The position numbers were made by a program, and so were the translations under genes. A stretch of 12,296 bases of DNA from assembly GCA_002313895.1 (NCBI GenBank), contig DCAW01000148.1:16046-28341 (forward strand). Reading direction: 5' to 3'. The notes under the pieces were generated by a model, which was given only the letters and a program-made list of their open reading frames with translations, was not told the DNA's origin and did no database searches. This document shows, piece by piece, positions 1-6,267 of this stretch (positions are counted from its first letter, which is position 1; every line of letters starts with the position of its first letter). The stretch comes from Dehalococcoidia bacterium UBA1123. Its GTDB lineage: Bacteria; Chloroflexota; Dehalococcoidia; Lucifugimonadales; UBA1123.

Positions 1-253
1 GTCTCGGCGATCAGACAGAGGCCATGCTAAAGATGATGAAACACATCGTGGAGACTTAGGGCGGGAGCATGGACAATTTCGTCAAGATTACGAACTTCTT
101 GACTGACATATCTGAAGATGCCACAGCCGTATCAAGGGACATGAGGAGAAAATAGTTCAGCGAAAATCTTCCTGCTAGCACCAGAGTGCAGGTCGTGGGA
201 CTCATAGAGCCAACCTCAAGATTGCGATTGGGGCAATTGCTATATTGGACTGA
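1..253 (+). pseudogene. RidA (YjgF/YER057c/UK114) family protein, 3' part, broken
   Basis: Reading from base 3 in one frame gives LGDQTEAMLKMMKHIVET, a TAG at 57-59, GGSMDNFVKITNFLTDISED and so on, a second TAG at 153-155, then FSENLPASTRVQVVGLIEP. This order matches the C-terminal two thirds of RidA proteins: the helix before the glycine turn, the VKITNFLTD strand, and the PASTxVQVxGL segment with the arginine of the substrate pocket. After the codons for IEP (about 212) the match moves to another frame, NLKIAIGAIAILD, which ends at TGA 251-253. That is a one-base loss. RidA enzymes hydrolyse reactive enamine/imine intermediates of amino-acid metabolism. The 5' end lies outside the window. 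Two nonsense codons plus a frameshift make this a pseudogene. The ATG at 69 with an upstream GGGAG could still start a 28-residue peptide, but I see no reason to think it functions. Confidence 0.82.
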
Positions 254-377
254 ATGCAGCTAAAAATGACGGCAACTGCGCGAACGTACATAGCTGTCTA
301 TACGAGGCCATCAAGTAAAATTCGGCCACCTAGGCTGACTTGAACCGGCTTTCGTACACAACTGAGGATTTTTTTTG

Positions 378-400
378 CCAGCGCCTATATAATAGGCTGG
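378..400. repeat. Bulged inverted repeat containing a TATAAT hexamer
   Basis: CCAG-CG-CCTAT (378-388) and ATAGG-CTGG (392-400) can pair over nine base pairs with a two-base bulge and a three-base loop. The core GCCTATATAATAGGC is a 6+3+6 palindrome containing a perfect TATAAT (388-393). A run of eight T lies just to the left (369-376). On either strand the stem is not followed by T residues, so it is not an intrinsic terminator. It could be an operator over a -10 element, although no good -35 box lies 16-18 bases upstream. Confidence 0.4.
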
Positions 401-471
401 AAGCTTGTTGCGTCATCCTCATCCAACGGCAACCATGCGGTGTCGCCCGACGAATCCTGCGAGGGGTTTCG

Positions 472-501
472 TTGGGACTTTCGTGGGCTGAACGCTATAT
501 T
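472..501 (+). promoter_or_regulatory. Candidate sigma-70-type promoter for the transketolase-like gene
   Basis: TTGGGA (472-477) and TATATT (496-501) are separated by 18 bases. They match the bacterial housekeeping consensus at four and five of six positions. Transcription would start near 508 and leave a leader of about 90 bases before the ATG at 601. Such a match is easily found by chance in this base composition. Confidence 0.28.
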
Positions 502-600
502 CGGTTTCGTAGCTCTGAAAACAACAACCAGGATAGACGTGCGAGATACCGATTCAAAGAATCGACCTGCGAATCCAAATTATCCAGGGAGCGGTGAGTA

Positions 601-3162
601 ATGCCAGGACCAAATGGAAGTACCACAGCCACAGTTGGCAACATAGCGCTGTCCAGCCAGACCAACAAAAGCGATGTATCGCTGCCGGATTACGACAAAG
701 ACAAAGTAGAGGACATCGGATTCCTGACAGCGATGACCCTCACGATTCTGGGCAATTACGCTCAGACTGGCCATTTCGGAGGCCCGCTGGCCTACACCCC
801 TTATACCGTCACTTCTCACCTCATCGGCCCTGAAAACGGAGGGTTGAGGTACGATTACCGTCGGCCGAAGCATCCCTACGCGGACCGGTTTATGTTGGCG
901 GGCGGGCACAACACTCCAGTGAATTACGCTATGTGGATGATCATGGGAGAGGCGTTGTCAAGGCAACATGCCCGCACAGGTGACGAAAAATATGCTGCCG
1001 ACCCTACCACGTCCATGCTGTCAATTGACGCCCTGGGCTTCCGCCGTGGTCAGGGGGCGCTGGATACACTGCTCCAGGACACTGACCTGGTGGACCATCC
1101 CCTGATGGCTCAGGCCAAAATCAGAGGCATTCGCGCTCTGGCCGGGCATTCTGAATCGACTGATCTGACAAACGACGTGAATGGAGGGCCTTCAGGAATC
1201 GCCATCGCCACTGCTGCAGGTAAGGCGGCTTTTTGGGATATGGTGGGCGCGCCCGACAGCCTTAAGATCATCGCGCTCGAAGGGGAGTTTGCGATGACCT
1301 CCGGCCATTCCCAAGAACTCAAGACGACCGCGGTGGCCCAGCAGGTTGGCAAGCGACTGCGTATCCTGTTGTCCTATAACAACGCAGGTATTGACGACAG
1401 TTTGGTCGGCGGGGTGATCAAACCCGAGTTCGACGCATATCAATTAGAGGGCCAGTGGGCGTCATATGGATGGAACGTCCTCACTCTAGACGATGCCAAC
1501 GACTACGACCAGGTGGCAGGCGTTCTAAAGACGATGGAGGACTGGGACCCGACAGATCGGAGGCCCATGATCGTCATCGGCCGCACAGTCAAAGGATGGT
1601 GGCCGGGAGCGCAGAACGGGAAGATCCCCAGGTATGGAGATCAGATCGTTAGCTACCAAAGTCACCCTTACGCATTCTCGTTCAACAACGACTATTTCCA
1701 GGCGCTAGCAGGAACGTTCGAAGAACGTTTCGGCGTCGAGTTCCAAGGGATCCACGACGGAGCGGTCGCAAACGACCGTGAACGACTGATCCAGTTCAAG
1801 ACCAACATCGATGTTGTCATGTCCGTGCTGGAGGAAAATGGCCTTGGAGAATGGCTAGCGAATCGACTGGTCGATATTGGTGATTCGGTCGCGGATGATC
1901 TGCCGCTGCGTATCGATCGGTCTAAAGACCCGTTCCAAGACCCCCGCCTTGCGGTCGAGAACCTGCCAGTGGAGGCTCAAAATCTCACAGTGCGGAACAG
2001 TGAATCCGGCGAAGAGAAGGAAATCACGATCAAGTTGTTCGAGGAACCCGGCAATGTTCGGGGAACACGCAGAGCGATTTCTGAAATCGTCAAGTGGATG
2101 AACTACGTGACTGAGAACAGGTTTATGATTGTTGCCGCTGATCTCGCCGAATCCATCAACGTCGAGAACGGCTCTTTCTGGGGTCATTACGACCCTGTAA
2201 AAAACCCGTTGGGAACCCGACTCAAGGCGGTTATTCAGGAGGCAGGCAACGCATCGACTGCCATCGGGCTTGTCGGCCAGAGCGCTTCTCTTGACCCCGA
2301 CAAACACGTTGGGGTATGGGCCATAAGCGGTTCGTATGGCGCGTTCACGCCGTTGATGTATCTGCCAGCACGGGTGTGGAGCCAGCAGAACCAAGACAGC
2401 CCGTTTAGAGTTGGAGTGTTGAACATCCTCGCCGGACACTCAGGGCCCGAAACGGCGGCAGACGCTCGCACCCACTTCGGCATATTTTCGCCACAGGTCT
2501 GGAAGCTGTTCCCCAAAGGACAGGTGATTACGCTGAGCTTCTGGGACTACAACGACGTGGCTCCTGCATATTTCGCAGCGGCATCGATTGCTGCCAGGGA
2601 GCCCAAGGTTGGCGTTATCGTACTTGAAGTCGCAAGACCCGACTTCCCGGTGGCCGACCGCGCCACATTCGCCGACACCGACCTCACGGCTGCGGCCAAA
2701 GGGCTCTACCTGATACGGGATTTTGATCCCGACAAACCCAAACACGGATACGTCATGGTTCAAGGCTCATCGTCTACGGTCAACCTCGTTTCGGTTCTGG
2801 ACAGACTGGAGCAGGACGGGGTGAATGTCAGGGTGGTCGCGTGCATCAGCGAGGAATTGTTCCACCGACAGTCGGCAGATTACCAGAATTCGGTGTTGCC
2901 GGCCGAAGCGCGCTATGATCTGATGGTGGTCACCACAGGCACGCGGCGTGTGTGGCCGATTCAGGACCCTGGGCCGCTGACCAAGGAGTATTCGCTGGTG
3001 TCGGACTGGGACGACCAGTGGCTGACCGGCGGCTCGGAGGCCGATGTCATCGCAGAGGCCCATCTCGACGCCGAGTCCATTTACAGAGGCGTCAAACGAT
3101 TCGCGGACGAGCACGACCATCGAATATCCAGCCAAGCCAAGCAATTGGCAGATCTGCAATAG
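601..3162 (+). CDS. Transketolase-like ThDP-dependent enzyme, 853 aa
   Basis: This looks like a cytoplasmic thiamine-diphosphate enzyme of the transketolase / E1 superfamily, with the pyrimidine- and pyrophosphate-binding parts in one chain. Transketolase-like blocks seen in order are: YADRFMLAGGHNTPVNYA (93-110), matching the RDRFVLSxGHGS region; AGHSESTDLTNDVNGGPSG (181-199), matching the PGHPE...TGPLG loop; the cofactor motif starting GEF at 228-230 and ending NN at 260-261; a Pyr-domain stretch GSYGAFTPLMYLPARVW (577-593); and GHSGPE (612-617), where transketolases have a substrate/cofactor histidine. The chain is clearly longer than classic transketolase (about 660), and nearer phosphoketolase or AceE in size, but the motifs are not those of either. 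The usual GDG is GE(F) here. The start ATG has GGGAG and GGTGAG purine tracts just upstream. It stands alone and converges on the decarboxylase pair. Substrate unknown. Confidence is high for the superfamily, low for the reaction. Confidence 0.85.
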   Translation: MPGPNGSTTATVGNIALSSQTNKSDVSLPDYDKDKVEDIGFLTAMTLTILGNYAQTGHFGGPLAYTPYTVTSHLIGPENGGLRYDYRRPKHPYADRFMLAGGHNTPVNYAMWMIMGEALSRQHARTGDEKYAADPTTSMLSIDALGFRRGQGALDTLLQDTDLVDHPLMAQAKIRGIRALAGHSESTDLTNDVNGGPSGIAIATAAGKAAFWDMVGAPDSLKIIALEGEFAMTSGHSQELKTTAVAQQVGKRLRILLSYNNAGIDDSLVGGVIKPEFDAYQLEGQWASYGWNVLTLDDANDYDQVAGVLKTMEDWDPTDRRPMIVIGRTVKGWWPGAQNGKIPRYGDQIVSYQSHPYAFSFNNDYFQALAGTFEERFGVEFQGIHDGAVANDRERLIQFKTNIDVVMSVLEENGLGEWLANRLVDIGDSVADDLPLRIDRSKDPFQDPRLAVENLPVEAQNLTVRNSESGEEKEITIKLFEEPGNVRGTRRAISEIVKWMNYVTENRFMIVAADLAESINVENGSFWGHYDPVKNPLGTRLKAVIQEAGNASTAIGLVGQSASLDPDKHVGVWAISGSYGAFTPLMYLPARVWSQQNQDSPFRVGVLNILAGHSGPETAADARTHFGIFSPQVWKLFPKGQVITLSFWDYNDVAPAYFAAASIAAREPKVGVIVLEVARPDFPVADRATFADTDLTAAAKGLYLIRDFDPDKPKHGYVMVQGSSSTVNLVSVLDRLEQDGVNVRVVACISEELFHRQSADYQNSVLPAEARYDLMVVTTGTRRVWPIQDPGPLTKEYSLVSDWDDQWLTGGSEADVIAEAHLDAESIYRGVKRFADEHDHRISSQAKQLADLQ

Positions 3163-3185
3163 ACTCATAACCAGTCAAAACACTA

Positions 3186-3228
3186 GGCCCTGACCCCAGA
3201 GATAACACCCTGGAGTCAGGGTCGTTTT
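3186..3228 (+). terminator. Intrinsic terminator, possibly bidirectional
   Basis: CCCTGACCCCAG (3188-3199) pairs with CTGGAGTCAGGG (3210-3221) with a single mismatch and a 10-base loop. G3186-C3223 and G3187-T3222 may extend the stem. TTTT at 3225-3228 follows, which suits termination of the transketolase-like gene 24 bases upstream. On the opposite strand the same stem is followed, five bases on, by TTTT (complement of 3177-3180), so it may also end transcription of the converging decarboxylase genes. Confidence 0.75.
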
Positions 3229-3248
3229 GATTGCCGTCCACTGCCATA

Positions 3249-3274
3249 CTGACTGGGGCGATGTGTCCCGTCAG
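3249..3274. repeat. Small hairpin between convergent genes
   Basis: CTGAC-T-GGG (3249-3257) can pair with CCC-GTCAG (3267-3274), giving eight base pairs with one bulged T and a nine-base loop. It sits just past the stop codon of the beta subunit gene on the - strand, but no T run follows on that side. It may be a 3' mRNA-end structure rather than a terminator. Confidence 0.4.
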
Positions 3275-3287
3275 AGTTTCGGGCCGC

Positions 3288-3875
3288 TTACTCGCTGATT
3301 CCCAATTCGGCCCTCAAGTCTCGGATCGTTTCGTCGCGACTGCGCGCAGGTTCCCGGACTCGCAAGGCGATGGGGGCGTTCTCGACTTCGGCGAAAATCT
3401 TCACTGAAACAAACACCGGACCCGTCTCATCGAGGATACTCCCGATGTTGGTCACGAAATCCTCAAGGTCGTTAAATTCGTGTGTCGATGCGTAACCCGC
3501 CTCGCGGGCCATCCCCGCGTAGTTAATCTCCTCGGCGTTGGGAACTGGCTGTCCGCCGGTGGTCGCGTATGACTCGTTATCAAGGAGAATGTGATAGAAA
3601 TTCTTGGGCTTTTTGCCGGAGATCGTTGCCAGAACCCCTAGGTTCATCAGTAGAGAGCCTTCGGCGTCGAACAGCACCACCTTTTCATCGGGCAATCCGA
3701 CCGCGAGACCGAACGTCGCTGACGCCGTATGGCCCATTGCCCCTCCCAGAGCGACGTCCCGATTCGGGTTGGTGCTTATGTTTTTCCAGTGACGGCCTGC
3801 CCTGCCGGTTGTCGTCACGATTGCGTCGCCGCGATGGTCTTGAAATGCGTTGAATACGTCAACTGCTTCGATCAA
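3288..3875 (-). CDS. comE: Sulfopyruvate/phosphonopyruvate decarboxylase-like protein, beta (ThDP-binding) subunit
   Basis: The protein (195 aa) is the C-terminal, ThDP-binding half of a split 2-oxo-acid decarboxylase of the ComDE / phosphonopyruvate decarboxylase family. Known members turn 3-sulfopyruvate into sulfoacetaldehyde plus CO2, or phosphonopyruvate into phosphonoacetaldehyde. Seen here: ALGGAMGHTASATFGLAVGL (42-61), the helix before the cofactor motif, and FDAEGSLLMNLGVLATI (69-85) running to LLDNESYATTGGQP (97-110), which is the ThDP/Mg motif. The usual GDG is AEG, with Glu72 where the metal-binding Asp normally lies. I chose the TTG at 3875 because GGAG lies eight bases before it and the protein then starts like its relatives. 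A GTG at 3929, three bases after the alpha stop codon, would add 18 residues but lacks a clear ribosome site. Gene order is alpha then beta, as in comDE. The exact substrate is not fixed by sequence. Confidence 0.82.
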   Translation of the reverse strand: MIEAVDVFNAFQDHRGDAIVTTTGRAGRHWKNISTNPNRDVALGGAMGHTASATFGLAVGLPDEKVVLFDAEGSLLMNLGVLATISGKKPKNFYHILLDNESYATTGGQPVPNAEEINYAGMAREAGYASTHEFNDLEDFVTNIGSILDETGPVFVSVKIFAEVENAPIALRVREPARSRDETIRDLRAELGISE

Positions 3876-3932
3876 TTTTTCGTCTCCTGATGGTTTGACA
3901 TTGCGTTGAGAATATCGACTCAGCGTCACCCG

Positions 3933-4451
3933 CTAGCGGTTGAATCCGTGGTACTCATCGCCGACCAGAACAACCACCGGTCGTCGCGTTTCGCGCGCCT
4001 CGGCGAAAGCCGCCGAAATTCGGTCGCCGTCCTCATCCTGTTCAACCAAGTAGTAGTTGATGCCGAACGCATGGAGGAATGGCTCAGTATATGTCGCTGC
4101 TGTGTCAGGCGTCACGCCATGACGTGTCCAGCCTCGGTATCCGACCACCATCACCAACGGGAACCCCGCGTTAAGCGCCATGCCTCGAATCGAGTCACCA
4201 GACTCCAGCATCCCGGTGTTCTGGATCAAGCACACCGGGACTTTGCCTGCAATGTTCAGACCCAAAGCTGTACTCATGGACTCACCCTCGCGGGACACAG
4301 GGATGATGTCCAGGGACGGCTCGTTGGCCATTAATTCGTACAGATAGTTTGTCTCGCTGTCCGGTATGGTGATGATGTGAGTCACGCCGTTCTTTTTGAA
4401 CTCCTCAATCAGGGTTTCGGGTCTGAGGATTTGAGCTTGCTGCTGTGTCAC
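3933..4451 (-). CDS. comD: Sulfopyruvate/phosphonopyruvate decarboxylase-like protein, alpha (pyrimidine-binding) subunit
   Basis: This 172-aa protein is the N-terminal, pyrimidine-binding half of the two-subunit decarboxylase whose other half is encoded just downstream. Visible motifs are ITIPDSETNYLYELM (27-41), SREGESMSTALGLNIAGK (53-70) and LIQNTGMLESGDSIRGMA (75-92). In the second, Glu55 aligns with the glutamate that activates the cofactor in ThDP decarboxylases; the third matches the QNSGxGN-type segment of the ComD family. The GTG start at 4451 follows AAAGGAGAGG by five bases, a very strong ribosome site. An ATG 12 codons upstream (4487) would place that site inside the gene and is rejected. 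Its length fits ComD proteins. It probably forms a mixed oligomer with the beta subunit in the cytoplasm. A sulfopyruvate substrate is family-level inference; phosphonopyruvate or another 2-oxo acid is possible. Confidence 0.83.
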   Translation of the reverse strand: MTQQQAQILRPETLIEEFKKNGVTHIITIPDSETNYLYELMANEPSLDIIPVSREGESMSTALGLNIAGKVPVCLIQNTGMLESGDSIRGMALNAGFPLVMVVGYRGWTRHGVTPDTAATYTEPFLHAFGINYYLVEQDEDGDRISAAFAEARETRRPVVVLVGDEYHGFNR

Positions 4452-4481
4452 GTGGACCTCTCCTTTTAGAAAATTTGTGCA

Positions 4482-4496
4482 CGACATCCGGTGTCG
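4482..4496. repeat. Short palindrome in the decarboxylase leader
   Basis: CGACA-TCCGG-TGTCG is a perfect 5-bp inverted repeat that gains two further pairs if a G-T pair is allowed. It lies 31 bases upstream of the GTG start of the alpha subunit gene and downstream of its candidate promoter, so it could be an operator or a leader hairpin. Confidence 0.35.
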
Positions 4497-4533
4497 GAGG
4501 ATTTTCTGTCACGACCTGGCTGGGATTGGGTGG

Positions 4534-4562
4534 ATCATATCATGAATTCTCGTTCTGGTCAG
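4534..4562 (-). promoter_or_regulatory. Candidate promoter for the decarboxylase operon
   Basis: Read on the - strand, CTGACC (4562-4557) and TATGAT (4539-4534) are 17 bases apart and match the -35 and -10 consensus at four and five of six positions. Transcription would begin near 4527, giving a leader of about 75 bases before the GTG at 4451. An AGAAAATTCGTG sequence overlaps the -35 box at 4561-4572; a near-identical copy, AGAAAATTTGTG, lies at 4468-4479, and an inverted ATTTTCTG at 4501-4508. Confidence 0.38.
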
Positions 4563-4663
4563 AAAATTCGTGGTCTGCCTATATCGAACACTGTATCCTT
4601 TGCCCGATACCTATAAAAGATGAAGTTAACGTGAAGTCGAAGTGAAAAAATTGAGGGGGCACC

Positions 4664-5083
4664 TTGGCAAAATTAGACACAGTCGAGATCAAACAGTTAT
4701 TAAAGGAACCCATAATATCGATCATCACGACGATGCGATCCGACGGCACTCCCCACATGACTCCTGTGTGGCACCTCGTTCGCGGCGACAATATCTTGGT
4801 GGGAGTTGAAGAAAAATCAGTCAAAGCTCGTAACGTTCGCGAAAATCCGACCGTGGCCTTATGCGTTGCGGCCAACGAGTCGCCACAGCGTTGGGCGCTC
4901 GTGAATGGCACAGCCAAATTGACGCATCACGAAGTAACCGACGTGGTGACAGAGGTGTCCATGCATTACGTCCGAGGCGAGGAGGAAGGCAAGGCGTATG
5001 TAGAAAAAGTGTTGAGGGAGTTGGACTTCATCCTGCTGGAGATTACAGCGACGAATATTGTTGGATTCGACGGGTTGGATTGA
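4664..5083 (+). CDS. PPOX-class (pyridoxamine 5'-phosphate oxidase fold) flavin/F420-dependent protein
   Basis: This 139-aa protein is a small cytoplasmic split-beta-barrel protein that binds FMN or F420. The signature is SIITTMRSDGTPHMTPVWHL (19-38), the N-terminal strand pair of PPOX-class oxidoreductases such as the Rv1155 group, followed by KSVKARNVRENPTVALCV (51-68), the usual K-x-R-N-x-x-x-x-P-x-V segment lining the cofactor phosphate. Members reduce or oxidise varied substrates, so no reaction can be named. The start is a TTG preceded by GAGGGGG (4653-4659) at a normal distance. No other in-frame start preserves the first strand. It is divergent from the decarboxylase genes and 80 bases upstream of the hydroxy-acid oxidase gene. 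The family call is firm; F420 versus FMN cannot be settled by eye. Confidence 0.87.
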   Translation: MAKLDTVEIKQLLKEPIISIITTMRSDGTPHMTPVWHLVRGDNILVGVEEKSVKARNVRENPTVALCVAANESPQRWALVNGTAKLTHHEVTDVVTEVSMHYVRGEEEGKAYVEKVLRELDFILLEITATNIVGFDGLD

Positions 5084-5086
5084 TTC

Positions 5087-5127
5087 GGAATTTCGCGATT
5101 CCAGTTTTCGCCCAAAGGCGGTAGAAT
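5087..5127 (+). promoter_or_regulatory. Weak hairpin and -10-like element between flavoprotein genes
   Basis: GGAAT (5087-5091) and ATTCC (5098-5102) form a five-pair stem followed by AGTTTT, a weak attenuator or terminator at best. TAGAAT (5122-5127) resembles a -10 box 37 bases before the next ATG, but no convincing -35 box precedes it. The next gene could therefore have its own start or be read through from the PPOX gene. Confidence 0.22.
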
Positions 5128-5163
5128 TGCGCCGAGTCACAAAATAGGGGAGGGAACCTTTAG

Positions 5164-6243
5164 ATGAACCCCGTAAGTTTGTTCGACCTAGAGAAGATGG
5201 CAAAGCAGGTGATGCCCCACAATTCCTGGGAGTTCGTCGACGCCGCATCGGGTGACGAGATCACCAAGCGAAGGAATCGCACCGCTTTCGAAGACATCAC
5301 AATCAATCCAAACTTTCTGATTGATGTGGGCCACCGCGATCTGTCGGTCGAGGTGCTTGGCGAGAAAATCGCCTTCCCGATCATGGTTGCGCCAGCGGGA
5401 GGACAGCGCGCGGTGCATCCCGATGGCGAACAAGCAACAGCGAAGGCAGCAGGCTCTGTCGGGACTCTCTACACATTGCCGACCAGTTCAGGTTACAGTA
5501 TCGAAGAGGTTGCGGAAGTCGCAACAGGCCCGCTGTGGTTCCAGATATACCACTTCAACGACCTGGTGACTGAGCTTCTTGTGACCAGGGCCAAAGCCGC
5601 CGGATACAAGGCCATATGCCTCACCATCGACACTCCCATAGGCAGCCCCAAGGAGCGAGACGTTCGCAACGACATGGTGCGGAGGCCGAGTCATTTCTGG
5701 GGCAGTCTTAGAGACCGCCCTGATCTCGCGGCCCTCCGAGAAGTCGGAATCCCGGACATGGCGGATTGGAGTCCCCCTGGGTATGCTGGGCTTACTTGGG
5801 ACCGCTTGGGTTGGCTGAAGGACCTCACCGGCCTCCCCCTGATTATCAAAGGCGTTCGCACGGTTGGCGACGCGATCCAGGCGGCGGAGTATGGAGCAGA
5901 CGCTGTGGTTGTCTCGAATCATGGCGGCAGGCAATTGGACGGCACGAGGTCATCCATTGAGACTCTCCCGGAAATCGCGAGCGCGGTAGGCGACAGGCTT
6001 GAGGTTTTCCTCGACTCAGGTATCCGTCGAGGACTTGATGTCTTGAAGGCGATAGCTCTAGGGGCGCGAGCGGTTTTGATGGGACGCCCGTTGTTCTGGG
6101 GTCTTGCAGTCAACGGAGAGGCGGGCGTGAGGACGGCGTTGGACATCCTGCGCGTGGAGTTTGACAGAGCGATGGCCTACTGCGGACGCACGCGCATCGC
6201 AGACATCGATCGCAGTCTGGTGACCCTACCGAGCGAACTCTAG
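5164..6243 (+). CDS. FMN-dependent 2-hydroxy-acid oxidase/dehydrogenase (glycolate/lactate oxidase family)
   Basis: A full-length (359 aa) TIM-barrel flavoenzyme that oxidises a 2-hydroxy acid to a 2-oxo acid. Landmarks follow spinach glycolate oxidase almost one to one: VAPAGGQRAVHPDGEQATAK (75-94, FMN site), FQIYHFND (126-133) with the active-site Tyr129, LTIDTP (153-158), IIKG with the flavin Lys229, SNHGGRQLDG (251-260) with catalytic His253 and Arg256, and DSGIRRGLDVLKAIALGA (284-301) with MGRP for FMN phosphate. Two substrate-site residues differ from the classic enzymes: the Tyr24 position is Phe24, and the residue aligned with Arg164 is Lys163. This suggests an unusual substrate. The ATG follows GGGGAGGG. 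It is read in the same direction as the PPOX gene and may supply a 2-oxo acid to the decarboxylase encoded nearby (inference). No membrane anchor or cytochrome domain is present. Confidence 0.92.
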   Translation: MNPVSLFDLEKMAKQVMPHNSWEFVDAASGDEITKRRNRTAFEDITINPNFLIDVGHRDLSVEVLGEKIAFPIMVAPAGGQRAVHPDGEQATAKAAGSVGTLYTLPTSSGYSIEEVAEVATGPLWFQIYHFNDLVTELLVTRAKAAGYKAICLTIDTPIGSPKERDVRNDMVRRPSHFWGSLRDRPDLAALREVGIPDMADWSPPGYAGLTWDRLGWLKDLTGLPLIIKGVRTVGDAIQAAEYGADAVVVSNHGGRQLDGTRSSIETLPEIASAVGDRLEVFLDSGIRRGLDVLKAIALGARAVLMGRPLFWGLAVNGEAGVRTALDILRVEFDRAMAYCGRTRIADIDRSLVTLPSEL

Positions 6244-6267
6244 ACTATATTGTGCGCCATTGTAGGG

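Larger units (their letters stand above)
254..600. other. Non-coding stretch upstream of the transketolase-like gene
   Basis: I find no convincing gene in these 347 bases. A possible 85-codon frame from a TTG at 340 has no family resemblance, and its cysteine/arginine-rich composition looks like chance. The stretch holds a bulged inverted repeat (378-400) preceded by a run of eight T, a candidate promoter (472-501), and a short perfect inverted repeat, CGATTC-AAA-GAATCG (550-564). No TPP riboswitch motif is seen although the next gene is ThDP-dependent. Confidence 0.5.

Noticed and set aside
340..597. 85-codon frame from TTG on the + strand before the transketolase-like gene
   Set aside because: No ribosome site, no recognisable family, odd Cys/Arg-rich composition, and it ends next to the real ATG; likely chance.
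401..600. TPP riboswitch upstream of the ThDP enzyme
   Set aside because: I could not find the conserved CUGAGA and ACCUGA-type core motifs in the leader.
1855..2439. Long (194-codon) antisense frame inside the transketolase-like gene
   Set aside because: It lies wholly opposite a well-conserved enzyme and its translation shows no domain; a shadow of codon bias.
3876..3929. Upstream GTG start (3929) for the beta decarboxylase subunit
   Set aside because: The TTG at 3875 has a well-placed GGAG, and the extra 18 residues have no counterpart that I recognise in the family. It is not fully excluded because the GTG falls three bases after the alpha stop.
4452..4487. ATG 4487 as start of the alpha decarboxylase subunit
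   Set aside because: It would put AAAGGAGAGG inside the gene; the GTG at 4451 is five bases from that strong site.
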